NCBI RefSeq assembly: GCF_051014685.1
Contig: NC_135055.1
Span: 2,356,001-2,420,000, forward strand
From: Ptiloglossa arizonensis
Lineage: Eukaryota; Arthropoda; Insecta; Hymenoptera; Colletidae
DNA: 64,000 nt
Direction of reading: 5' to 3'
A program made the position numbers and the translations under genes. The notes under the pieces are model-generated. The model did no database searches. It worked only from the letters and a program-made list of their open reading frames with translations, and had not been told where the DNA came from. Shown here piece by piece: positions 1-11,579 of this stretch (position 1 is its first letter; the number at the start of each line of letters is the position of its first letter).

Positions 1-3000
1 TATTAATATTTATACTTTTTGTCGTCCTCGCAAGCTTTGCTATCAAAATAATTACCGATAGATGTCGGTATTTATCTGCTCGTATGTTTCATATTAGACA
101 ACAACAAGAATACCGTTTGTTCGGGAATTCCTGTCGAAACCATTGTTTCGAAATTGAAAAGGACTCGACTTTCACTCGACTGCCTCCGGAGTCTCATTTT
201 TCCCTGGAAACGTTTTCAAATAGACCATTCATGCACCGTTGTTTCTTCGTCGGACACCGACTATCGTAAACTGTAAAAGTAGCTCGTTGAAAAGACAAAG
301 CGACCGTTTATAAAGACTTTACGCTCTAGGAAAGGGAACATCGTTCGAACTCGATATTTCGCAACGAGTTCCCCACCGTTAACTATTGCCCTTGGGATTT
401 TCGTCACGTTCAGTTTCGTGACATAACGTGGCCGAACACGATAGCGAAAAGAGCGTCTTTTCTTCCACGTCGAAACGACGAAATTCGCGACGCCAGATTA
501 CGATTGAAAAGTCTGAAAGTAATGGCACGAGTGCCTCTGAAATATCAGGACAATTCAATGGGGCAATAATAAAAAAAAAACAATTCACGCTTTTGGTGGT
601 ACGTTAACTAACGATATCCTATAGGAAACTACGCAATTAAATTACGAAGGAACAGAAAAATTTCATTCGTGATTTTTCACTGGCTTGTAGTCTCGTTGTG
701 TTCGTATTGATCTTTCGATACTAAGATTTCAACTCTCGGCGCACGTTGTGTGCGGAAATCCTGTGGCCCCATTTGTTAAGCATACTCACCGAACGCGCCT
801 GGGGCGTCCACCGCACGCGGTGTACTGTTCACTGTACCAAAAGAATTAATACCTTTTTTTCACTTATGGAATTAATTATCGTTTTTATATTAAAAGGAAA
901 ATTGACCGTGTATTAACGACTACAGGACCCTAGATATCTCCCTTGATTACAGATCACTTTCAACGCGTCTTCGTTTGCACTTGGATCAATATTCTACAGT
1001 TTTGAAACGATAGAACTCGACAGAGACGAATAAATTTGTACAAAGTGTTATGGAATAGCTTAAAATATCGATTTAAAAATTGTAGAATGAGTAGCTTCTA
1101 CCTATAAGCGCATTGTGACCCAACTTTACCACTGCACTTCGATGCAATTGCGTTTAGATCCCAGCAAATAAAATCTATCCTTCTCGCATAAAATTAGTGG
1201 ATCTGCATGAAACGCAGTTTATCGTACATAGTAACGATAACCACTTCCATCCTTCGTTAATGTCACAGAAACGAGTGTGTACTGATTAACGTTCTATTAG
1301 TCATTCGAAGGGTCTGTTTCATTATTCACGAATACACGACGAAAGGTTCAGGGAAGGGCTTTCCACTTTGCTTTTGAGGAACATCGAGATTGATTTAATT
1401 CCACGTCGTCGACGCGAAATCGACACCCATAGGCCGGGTTCAAATTATGCGACGCTGCGATCAATATTCGCGTGACACCAGCAATGGTGTCCCGTCACTG
1501 GTGTCGCGATCATTTCAGAATTTACTGCCCTTTGAATCGCTTCTCTTTGGTCACGATTTTCAATCGTCCTCGAAACTGGACCTGCAACTTTTCACGAAAA
1601 GCTATCGTGCAATTTAATGTTCCTCGCGATTCTTATTAATCACTAACAATTTCTGGTAGTTCGAGCAGAAAACAATATGTCTGTCGAGTAACGGCGAGAT
1701 GATAATTTAACGTTAAACAATAATGATTCCGATCACGGAAACGCGTGACGGTATTATGTAAGGATTTCCTAGAAAACCAGGATCACAGTGTGTAGTCATG
1801 GAAATATAATTTTGATTAATGACACTTAATCGCGATCTATGGAAAAATACACTTCTTAACTATAGTAGCGGTCAAAAGTATTTTAGCACGCGTTTCCGGG
1901 GAAACGAACGTTTATTTTTATTTGGTAAAAGAATGTGGAGGCGTTTTCCAACTTGCATTCAATTTTATTAGAATTTAATGGAAAGAAAAGAATGTTTATT
2001 GCAACTATTCTTATCCTTTTATCGAACGTACCTATAGATAAAATACTTTTGAGCGGTAGTATAATATATATCCTCCACGAAGAGAAACTTGTGCAGGGAA
2101 TTTATTTCACAATTATTTTTTCTTTGCTAGGAGGAAATTACGTTAATTAACGCTGTAAAAGCATTGTACGAATCGTGTTTATTAGAAATGACTTAATGTT
2201 TACGTCGTAGGAATTCTAGGAATATAAGGTCAGTTTGTTTGGATAGCTCTGGTTCCCATTAAAAGGATTTGTAGGCCATGGACAGCCTTATGAGGGATAC
2301 CGACTTTGATATATAGTCTTTTAATACTATGCTAGAAACTTGTAAAGAATTTCCTTGCTTTTACGTATTCCACTTTCCAGTCTGATGTACGTTTAACCCT
2401 AAACATTCTTGACAAGAATGGGTTGACCCTATTCCTCGTCAGGATTCTTTTATAAACATTGAATTGAATTGAAAACGGAAAAGTAAAATAATTAAATGTT
2501 CAATACATATATATCTACGTACATTTCAGAGAAAGATTATTAATCAAAAATTTCAAGTATTTTGTCAAGAAACAGATATCTACACTGTACAGAAAAAAGG
2601 GAATATTTAGAGATATATAAAGAAGAAATTTTGTTTCTCAGGTTGTCTCAGTCGGGACTACACAAAGGACAGTACTCAATTTTTATAAAGGTTTCAATGA
2701 AACATTCATTGAAACATAATATTTTTAATACCTAAATGCGTTTACATACTGCTCATTGTGATCATTATATATGACAATTATTTTTTTTACCAATCGAGCT
2801 TCATTATTAATAACTGCCATTTTTTAATTACGCGAAACAATTAATTATTTCTCAGAAATAAGCACGAACAAGCTCAAATCATTTGGTGAATTAATTTACA
2901 AAACGAAACACTACAACAATAATTTCATTCATTTCTCTTTATTGTCATGCAACGTACCTAGAGCTCAAATTAAAAAAGAGTTCTCCATCAGATGGACTCA

Positions 3001-3185
3001 ATTTCCATTGATTCTTGTCATCCCTCATACTCTTCCCTCTTTCGGACAGTTTTAAATAATACTAGATAATCTATATCATAGATTTCATCCCCACTCCTCC
3101 ATACTTGGCTCACTCCCTCGGGGTTCTTATTGGATTTACAACCTTATACGACTCAGTCACAGTAATCATCCGTCTCTTGTTCCAG
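1..3185 (+). other. Intron/upstream sequence of neuralized
   Basis: This stretch holds no coding exon that I can recognise. The first visible neuralized exon opens at 3186 in the middle of an NHR domain, so at least one upstream coding exon must exist, and nothing here encodes the missing N-terminal half of that domain. It is therefore probably intron with the earlier exons left of the window. The last bases form a normal acceptor (pyrimidine tract, then AG at 3184-3185). Small inverted repeats are visible: an 11-bp-arm palindrome at 2691-2715 and GACACCAG/CTGGTGTC near 1475-1508. No function is assigned to either. Confidence 0.6.
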
Positions 3186-4983
3186 GTGTGCGTGAAGTTC
3201 CTCGAGGTCTTCAACAACTGGAGCGGCGTGATACGATTCGGTTTCACGAGCAATGACCCGATCAACCTTAGGAATGGCCTGCCTAGGTACGTCTGCCCCG
3301 ACCTGACGAACAAACCCAGTTACTGGGCGAAGGCCCTAGCCGAGAGGTTGGTCTGTCAGGACGCTGTGTTGTTCTACTACGTTACGTCGGCTGGTGACGT
3401 GCACTTCGGTGTAAACGGTGAGGAGAAGGGATTGTTCTTCAGTGGCGTGGAGACCCGTGGCCCTTTGTGGGCCATCATCGACGTGTATGGCAACAGCACC
3501 GCCATCGAGTTCGTCGATCCCAACAGGCAGCACTTCAACAACATCAGGAGAGGCGCCGAGCATAGCAACGAGGACAATGCGCAGCACAGCAGGCACTCGG
3601 CCATGGATGATGCCAGAAATGCTGGCAGGGACATCGAAAGGATCATCCTTCCGTCCATGCTGAACATGTCGATCCATCATGAGCCCGACGTTGAGCTGCC
3701 TGGACTCAGGTTTCAACCGGCCGGCGTCATCTTCACGCCGTTACCCTTCCATCCGTGAGTACTCTAAGTCTTTTCTAACCATGAATGCGAGATGACTGAG
3801 TTCCGGGTGGTTAGATTAAGTCGGATCCTCTTGTCTTCTCTAGAATCCTTATAAGTGGGTATTTGTAGTCCAAAGTCCAAGGTTCTCTCGAATATTCTGG
3901 TATTTCTGTATTTAAATTATCGAGCCCAAAGATCCCAAAAGTTGAACGTACTTCACAGTTAAAAATGGTGCTACTTGTTACCTAACTCGTGTTGATGTCC
4001 CTTAACGCGTTAAGCTAATTCCATGTAGCATCTACGGGACTAAATATTAACTAGGCATTTCCAAAAGAGTCTGTCAGAAATTAAAATCGTGTACACTTTA
4101 ATTGACTTACAAAGAGCCATTTGGTGTACTCGACTAGCTTCTCGAAAAGAATCGAACAAAGTATTTTCACGATCGGAAGCAATAGGGTTGATTCTGTCTC
4201 ATAAGTAGACTCGAGGGTTAAATGTTAGTAGATACTCCAAACCAACGACCGATCCATATAACACATCTATCATAGACCTACAACACATTTCGCAAGAATG
4301 AAAATCCTTCCTAGTCGTCAGCTTGGCACGACAATCCTAAGCGCAACTCAATGTCAAATTTCGCTATCAAATTGGCGTTCCATGCTACGTGGGGACGTCA
4401 TACCGCAATGAACAGTCCGCTAATCGTTTCCTTATTTCTCTTCCCCAGAACTCGGGGCAGGAACATCCGCTTCAGTAACCAACAGTGCGTGGCGACGCGC
4501 ACGGACACGGAATTCTGTCACGGCTATGCATTCACGGGCCGACCGTTGCTACTTGGCGAACGACTGGTGGTGCAGATCTTGGCCACCGAGCCGATGTACA
4601 TCGGTGCCCTGGCGTTGGGTCTAACCTCTTGCGATCCAGCGCGGCTCACCGCTGAAGACTTGCCCGACGACAGCGATCTCCTGCTGGATCGTCCGGAGTA
4701 CTGGGTGGTCTCTAAGAACGTGGCCTCAAGCCCCCGTCCTGGCGACGAGATAGCCTTCACCGTAACCCACTTCGGAGAAGTTCAGATGACCAAGAACGGC
4801 GGCCCACCGAACGTGGTGATGCACATCGACCAGAGTCTGCAACTCTGGGCCTTTCTGGACGTGTATGGTAGCTCCCTGCGGGTCAGAATGTTGGCCAGCA
4901 GACCCGCATCGCCACCGCGGCAACGTCAGAGCAGCAACTCTTCGCCAGCTACCGTCGTCCAACAACAGCAACAGCAAGAGCAA

Positions 4984-5014
<31 letters not shown>

Positions 5015-5658
5015 AGCAACAGCAACAGCAACAGCAGCAGTACCCGAACCACAGTAACGTGGCCAGCGATCTCTCCAGATTCTCCGATGTGGTTCAGTTC
5101 AAGCCGGCGGTAGGGGGCGGTACGGTTCTTGTGGTGAATCTACCGCCACAGACCAATTGTCCCACACTGCCCTCGTCCACGCCTCAGCCCACATACGCAT
5201 CCGCGAGGCACAGAAGCAATCCTCATGGACACGCCCCGGCCAGCACAGCAGCAGCATCAGCATCAACATCGTCGTCAGCCTCGGCATCGGCAGCTGCGCC
5301 TTCAACGTCGCACCAAGGATCCTCCAGACAGACCTCAGCGCCATTGGCGAGCACTATGACCGTTCTGGGCTCTTCCACCTACGTGGAGCCGGTCAACTAT
5401 CAGAGTCAAGACGGGACTATTGGCTCTAAGACGTCGTCGCACTTGCAACAGTGGAGCGAGAGCCTCCAACCCCCACCCAGTCGTCCCAACGAGTGCTCGA
5501 TCTGCTACGAAAGAAGCATCAACAGCGTCCTCTACATGTGCGGACACATGTGCATGTGCTATACATGCGCTATTCAGCAGTGGTGCGGCAAGGGCGGCGG
5601 ATTCTGCCCGCTCTGCAGGGCGCCCATCAGGGACGTGATTCGTATATACAAATCCTGA
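3186..5658 (+). CDS. neur: Neuralized E3 ubiquitin ligase (3' two exons, partial)
   Basis: Neuralized is a RING-type E3 ubiquitin ligase that ubiquitinates Delta and so promotes its endocytosis in the Notch signal-sending cell. Two exons are visible: 3186-3754 and 4449-5658, joined in phase (CC|A), giving 592 residues; the N-terminus is off-window. The first exon starts with VCVKFLEVFNNWSGVIRFGF, typical of the middle of NHR1, and finishes that domain by about 3555. NHR2 begins at the end of this exon (LPFHP) and continues through RGRNIRFSNQQ to about 4890. A Gln-rich tract (6 Q, E, 20 Q) lies at 4960-5040, then Ser/Ala-rich linker. A C3HC4 RING (CSIC, CGHMCMCYTCA, CPLCR) lies at 5494-5616 and the protein ends DVIRIYKS. 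Domain order NHR-NHR-RING is diagnostic of the family. Drosophila Neur is about 750 residues, so roughly a fifth is missing here. The donor is GTGAGT at 3755 and the acceptor CCCCAG at 4448. Confidence 0.97.
3755..4448 (+). other. neuralized intron between NHR1 and NHR2/RING exons
   Basis: A 694-bp intron with a GTGAGT donor and a TTCCCCAG acceptor. An in-frame ATG at 4351 precedes the acceptor without a stop in between, so the last exon alone is open from 4351. The exon junction preserves NHR2 (LPFHP joined to TRGRNIRFS), so splicing is the better reading. I see no other feature. Confidence 0.9.
4960..5040 (+). repeat. CAA/CAG repeat coding polyglutamine in neuralized
   Basis: A mixed CAA/CAG run encodes six Gln, one Glu and then 20 Gln between NHR2 and the Ser/Ala-rich linker. 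The mixed codons should reduce slippage compared with pure CAG. On the opposite strand it reads as a long poly-Leu frame, which is a shadow. Confidence 0.95.
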
Positions 5659-6411
5659 ACAACGGTGCAGGGTCTGCGCAGAAGGAACAGTTCCAAGGGC
5701 TGATGTCTCCTGATTCGTTAAAACTTGTCTCCTCTGCGAGTTAGGTAAAACGCGTGCTTCGCTCGTGAGATCGTTGTTGCGGGGGCGTCGACCCGAATGG
5801 GTCCTCGCTGCTCGTTGTTCTCGTCCACGATGAAACTGTGTGCTCAGGACGTTGGATTATCCTTCGGTGACTCGCTCGATCACTCGGGCGGGTAGCTTCT
5901 TGCGTTGTTTATCGAAATCGTCGGGATGAACGGTGATGGGACGTGATGACCGATTTTCTGAGTAACCGTTGACGGTAAGCAGAGAAAAGGAAACTCGGTA
6001 TCCGCGAGTTGCCCGGGTGCTTTGGACTCTTTGTCAATTAGGACACGTCAATGGAGAGTGAAGAGATTGGAGGAACGCTTCCACACGGTGCGTGCGTGGT
6101 CGGCCATGGTTGTCGACGTGATCGCGTTATCGAGAACACGGGACATGCGTTCCTGCAAATCAGGGAATATCCCTAACCCCGAGGTGTCGGTGAGATTCGC
6201 ACAGTGTCGCTGGGTAAAACTGCTTTGTTTTCGAACGAGTGACTAAACAAAAAAACCGTACCCGCGCGAGCTTTCGAGAACAAGAAGGGACTATAGAATG
6301 AGTGAGTGTATGAGCGGGAGAGAAAGTGAAACAGAGCGTGATTGAAAAAGATAAAAAAGAAGGGGCAAGAGTAAAAAGTAAAAACATTGATCTTAGATAT
6401 TTTCACAATCG

Positions 6412-6413
<2 letters not shown>

Positions 6414-6455
<42 letters not shown>

Positions 6456-6463
6456 TATATATT
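6414..6463. repeat. (TA)n/(CA)n microsatellite
   Basis: A run of alternating TA with a short ACACAC interruption, seen directly. It lies in the presumed neuralized 3' UTR. Confidence 0.95.
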
Positions 6464-9341
6464 ATTGCTACCGTCGCCAACTACTGTTAAACGTTACTAT
6501 TATTACACTCACCGCTGCTACTATTCTCAGCCTTTAGTTTTTATTATTATTTGTATCGTTATAATTATTCTTAGTAATACTATTCTCACGGTTCTACATC
6601 ATAGTGGTCGTGTTATATTATTATTCTTATCGAGTAGACGTTGCTATGGCGGAGTACGATTGCTAATCGTTTATTTTTTATCGTTCCCAGACACAATCCT
6701 CGTCGTCACGACGCGCCCATGAACGTCGCTCGAGACCGAGGGTTTGATTTCTTATTTAATACAAACCCCGTGTGATTACGTAATGCAAATCTTTGTAAGC
6801 CTCTCTAGGTCGTAGTTGTTTAGATTCTTCGATTTTTCGCTTTCCTCTTTTCCTCGGTTCTTCCAACCTTCTTGCTCGTTTCGTGTACTTTCCAGCGTTG
6901 CTGAGTGCTACGCCCTGCGCGTGTCAGACTCCCCCCGCACGTCCCTGGCCGATCTTTCAGGTGCGCGTGTGTCCCCCCTCGTTTGTTACTTTCGACAATA
7001 ACGCTTGGATATAACGTAAAATAGCGCGTAAGCCGTTCGCGAGCGAAAGCGCGGAGCCGCAGCGACTCGTTAGCCGTGTATGTATAATGACTACAATAAT
7101 TGTACGTATTACCAAAGAAATGCGCGCGACGTTCTCCTCCCGCTCTGCGTGTACGTTTGAAAACGAGCTCTCACGCACACTTCTCCACGCAGCCAGCCTT
7201 AAAGGACGACACGTTTTTTGATACGTTTAGACTTAGTCGTGTTAACCGTTTCTACCGCGACCGAGAGAGACCGAGAGACATCGTCAGGCGGCAGCCGCGT
7301 CCCTTACCTAGCTAAGAACCGTCTGCATCGAGTCAGACTCGTCCTGACCATCGGTGAAAGCGGCCTGGCGAGACGCTGCGCGGGTAGCAAGCAGGACTAG
7401 TTGGATTCCTAAACCGTATCGGCGACAAGAGTACAAGCGAAGTTACTATGTTAGGTTGCGTAGCGTTCCAAGGGACAGCGACAAAGTTTTAGAGGCTTTT
7501 ATCAGTGTTGACGACTAAAAAGAAATTATTTGAGGAGCCCGGCGACCGAACTAGTACTAGTCTGTCAGATCTCGGCCATGTTTAACGGTAAAGCGTAAAT
7601 CCAACTGTGTAAAGATCAGTTTATCACTGTAAAAAAAAAACTCCAACAGATCTGACAACCACTTGGCGGTTGGACTCCTCATTTTGTTATGGACTAAAAA
7701 CGATTTATAGAAACTGCCAGCGTCTCGTCGCGGCCGCCACGCCAATGTCTCCTTTAGTCTTAGCAAGTCGACTCGCGAGACGCGATCCGCCTCGACGAGT
7801 TGTCACTGCCCTCCCAGTTGCAACGCGTACAGTCGGGTCGACGGGCCGCGGGAACGACCGTGGCGACCTCGTCGCGCGGCCCGTCGGTAACCAAGATCCC
7901 CTCTATGTAAGATCACTTTATTTTCGTACAGCAGCGAGACGCGCCAAGGGCGGCCATGTTTTTATCCCCCTTCACCCGGCTCTCGAACGCGTCGCGGATC
8001 CTGCGATCGGGCAGACGAGCGACCGAGCGTTCTAGAGGCCGTGCCTTATAAACGACGCGACTTGTCGCGCGACGTTGCTCGCCGAGCTTTCTTAACGATC
8101 GACGGAGATCGCCCTAGGCAGATGTCTCCTGGCGTCAGTACTGACGGTCCCTACGCTACGCCTCCGCTCCGTCGTGCCTCCTTCAGAGGCGTGCGTTTCG
8201 CGTGTTCAAACGAACGCAAATTGGTCCACGAGCAACCGTGATACAAGACGGATATTCGAGGCGTGTGGTTCGGGCCAATCCACGTGGTCTGGATCAGGTA
8301 ACGAACAGTCGTAGCTAGCAAGTTCTGTTTTGTGTGATTTGTCCGCTTAGCGATGCGTTTTGAGCCAAGTATTCGGCAAATATACTTGTCGAATACCGAA
8401 ACGATTTGGAATGTAATTCCATTTCCGTTCGAAACTCGTTCGTAGCATTCGAGTATCGAATTATTCGAACAACGCTAGTCCTAATTGAGAGTGGTTTCTG
8501 AAACAGTTGGCCCTTTGCAGTTCTATGCTCGGTTTCTAAGTCGCTCGGAACAGTGTTACAAATTGAGAGAATCGTTTCAAATACCTTGGTCTTGGTCCGC
8601 AACTGCAACAAAATCAATTATACGTATTTTTTTTCTTCTAAAATCTTTCGTTAAAGAATGATCTGTACTTGCGCGCAGAGAATAATTGGAACTATTTCCT
8701 TGTCTAAAGATTGGTAAGAGTCTTCGATCTCCTATCGAAGTATACTTCTTCTTAAATAGGTGTCGAGAACATTGTCTTGGAGGTTCGAAAGAGAAGTGAA
8801 CACAACGAAACGATGTTCACCAGGCCTGCAAAGGGTTAGTTTCGTTAAAGTTTTATAAGTGTGAATAAAATTTGTACTACTTGTTAAAGAACTAAGCTGC
8901 CACAGGTGAAATTAGTGTAACTCGGTGTCAACGAGCTTGCAGAGTAATCCATAAGTGTTCTAGCATGCTTAAAGTCCATGCAACGTTAAAAGTAAAATTA
9001 TAAATTATTAACTTAGATAGTATTTGTAATTTTAGTAAGTCTGAACACATCGCAGATCCGAACGAACGATTACTCTGTTGGTTCCAAAGCATCGCGACAG
9101 TAGTGATACAGACAAATTGCAATTGATAGCGATCCTGTAATTGTCGTAAATTCCCGTGAACTGTGCAGGATCGAGTTAATGGTCGTTCTGTCGAAGCAGG
9201 AGTCACGACTATACCTATAACTGCCAAACCTGCTCAAAATATAGTAAAGTACTCTGTAACTTCGAGGCTCACTAATTTCACTCAGTATACCACAGAGTTA
9301 CTCTGCGTGAAGTTTGACCTTTACTCGATAACAAGTGGTAA

Positions 9342-9752
9342 CCACTTGTAACTGCAACGATACCCACTGCAACCGAGGAAACGCATCGCGAAACCAACAA
9401 ATTGTATTCTCCATTTTCCCATGCTTCTATCGAAACGACACCACAACCTGATCAAAGTTGCTCGTACACCGTTTATAGCGATATGGTTCCAAACACATCC
9501 GGCGGAAAACACCTAGCAAAATCGTCGAGCAGATCTTCTCCGGTGAACGAGTTGTCCCTGGAAGCAAATTCTTCGCTGGACGATGAAATGCTCGCGAGAT
9601 ATTCACTGGAAAGAGCGAGATGTAGAGAGAATATGAGCGAAAGAGAGAGAAATATGCTTAAATCCCTCGAAAGAACGAGATCGTTGAGTCCTGAGGATTG
9701 GGATCTTCTTAATCGTATTCTGAGACGTGAGAGCGAAGTGACAGTGAGATAG
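9342..9752 (+). CDS. Unassigned open frame, Ser/Arg/Glu-rich C-terminus
   Basis: An open frame of 137 codons follows a TAA at 9339. The first ATG is at 9482, which would give about 90 residues; upstream codons would need another exon. The C-terminal part (residues like DDEMLARYSLERAR, SLSPEDWDLLNRILRR) looks protein-like, with charged helical character and varied codons, but it overlaps GA-rich sequence that favours open frames in this register. I do not recognise it. It could be a short reading frame within the neuralized 3' UTR, the last exon of another plus-strand gene, or chance. Confidence 0.2.
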   Translation, partial: PLVTATIPTATEETHRETNKLYSPFSHASIETTPQPDQSCSYTVYSDMVPNTSGGKHLAKSSSRSSPVNELSLEANSSLDDEMLARYSLERARCRENMSERERNMLKSLERTRSLSPEDWDLLNRILRRESEVTVR

Positions 9753-10867
9753 AGAAAGAGATAAAGAGAGATAGAAAAACGAATGGTCCTTCTCGAATAA
9801 CGGATGCGCAATAAAGCAGTAGTAAAATCTCTAGTCCAGCGAGCGGCAGCTTTAACTTGCCTGCCAATCCACAAAAAGAAATGATGAGATGATGAAGCGT
9901 GTTGAATTATGAGAGAAAGAGAGAAAGAGATAGATAGAGAGTGAGAGAGAAAGAGAGAAGAGAGAAGAGAAAAATTTTTATAAAATACAAAGTTTTAATG
10001 AAAAGAATAATTTGAAAATTATCGCGCGTGTTGAGCCACGCTCGAAGCACGCGCATGGAGAATCTTTTTATTAGGTACGCTATTAATAATAGAACTTATT
10101 GTAATCGCGTTCGGCGTCGATAAGCGAGTGTCAGAGTGAAATTTCCGTGGTAATCAGTTCTCCTGATTCGTCTGCGAATGGAGTTGGAAAAAAAAAGAGA
10201 AAGAAAAATGGAGGGTCGAGATACGGTTTCAAGTTGGAAGAAACGGAGAAACGTATTTTTTTTTTTTTTTTTCTTTTTACGAAAGAAGAGATGAACGCTG
10301 CCGGAAATGTTAGGACACGTTAGATGACCTTGATCGATGTGTACCGATTGATTAATGTTTTTATGTTCGTCACTATCGCTGTTCTCTCCCCCCCCCCCCC
10401 CCTCAATCCCAATCCTTCTCGTATAATTTGTTTCTATTCGATAAAGATTCCAAGAATTTTCTTTTCTTCGCTGATCGTCACACGAGGACATTCTAACCTG
10501 TCTTTATGTGTTTTGTTCTTTTTTTTTTTTATTTTTATTTTTGTTTCGTTTTATTGCCTTTTTTCAGTATCGTTCGGCGCGATACGCACAGAAACACTTC
10601 GAGCTTGCACCACTCGGACGAAAAGGATGCGAAGTATGCGCACATGCTCGTCATCGTGTCATCAAATCGAGTGTGTGCTGTCTGTTACGTCATCGTGAAA
10701 AGGATACGTCGACCTGTTCCTCCCCTATCCCTCCTTTTCCCCCTCCCCTGAGATGCAAAAGAAGTCTATGTGCGATAAGAGTTCTCTCCGTGAACCTAAT
10801 TGTAAAGATGCCGATACAAATGTATACATATGTAATATAATTCGTGCGGCCGTGTGCTGTTCTACAC

Positions 10868-10873
10868 AATAAA
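10868..10873 (+). terminator. Poly(A) signal, likely of neuralized
   Basis: AATAAA within ACACAATAAAAAGCC, at the end of the GC-richer stretch that follows the neuralized stop and about 540 bp before the convergent tubulin poly(A) signal. The link to neuralized rests on position only. Confidence 0.4.
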
Positions 10874-11412
10874 AAGCCTGTAATATCTACGGACATCGCC
10901 ATGTTTTGGAGCCCGATTCCTCTTCTCCTGGAAACCTGGAAGCATCCCTATCAGAACGACAGTTCGATCAAGACCGAAGATTCGAATGCTGCAGTTTACA
11001 TATATTCAAGTTGTCAACTGGTCTTGCTTTCTGTCGCGTAATAATACGTAAATAATAACAATGCAATAATTTGCCTACTCCTGGAGTAAAACAGAAAAAT
11101 AGAATGCATTCTTTCTTTTTTCTTTCAAAGGAAATTATATCGTTTCAGAGGATTTTTGCAAATGAAAAAGAAATTCGTTGGAAAGTTAATTTACAGATGT
11201 TGTTAGAGTGCTATGTGCTTTTAGTAATATATTTTCAATTCTTTAGATGATGAGAGCACTCGTAAGCGCTGCACTTAATGCAACTGCGAGATTTCTGCAC
11301 ATCGTGCGTGCTAAGCATTCGAATGGCTTAACTAAAAGCATTCGATAAGTTTAAACGAAGGAATGTTTTAACAACAAAGTTTACGAAACCATCCAAATGT
11401 ACGAAAAAAAGT

Positions 11413-11418
11413 TTTATT
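11413..11418 (-). terminator. Poly(A) signal of the alpha-tubulin gene
   Basis: AATAAA on the minus strand, 162 nt downstream of the tubulin stop codon; the distance and orientation fit a short 3' UTR. Confidence 0.65.
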
Positions 11419-11579
11419 AAAACTTCGAATGACATAACCTATGAAAACAATGTACAGGTAAATATACAAAAGAAAGTCAACGAAAACAATGTATACTTTA
11501 TACAAAATAGATTCGTCGCTTCAGTTAGACCAGTCCAATGAAGAAACAACGTTTCATCGAAGAAGAGATTATTGTTCGT

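Larger units (their letters stand above)
5659..10873 (+). other. Probable long 3' UTR of neuralized with poly(A) signal at 10868
   Basis: After the neuralized stop there are about 5.2 kb without a recognisable gene, fairly GC-rich at first, ending near AATAAA at 10868-10873. An earlier AATAAA is near 9812. Downstream the minus-strand tubulin gene converges, with its own poly(A) signal at 11413-11418, so the two genes are tail to tail. Contents: (TA)n at 6414-6463, GA-rich runs at 9900-9970, poly-C at 10388-10402, a perfect 9-bp-arm palindrome at 9331-9349, and an open frame at 9342-9752. The motifs AGCTTTA (9848) and TGTGAT (6771, 8333) match the Brd-box and K-box cores known from Drosophila Notch-pathway 3' UTRs, but such short motifs also occur by chance. 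The transcript extent is inference. Confidence 0.4.

Noticed and set aside
4726..5052. Minus-strand frame with a long poly-leucine run
   Set aside because: It is the antisense of the neuralized CAA/CAG tract.
6387..6722. 111-codon frame over the TA microsatellite
   Set aside because: Alternating Ile/Tyr comes from (TA)n; no support as a gene.
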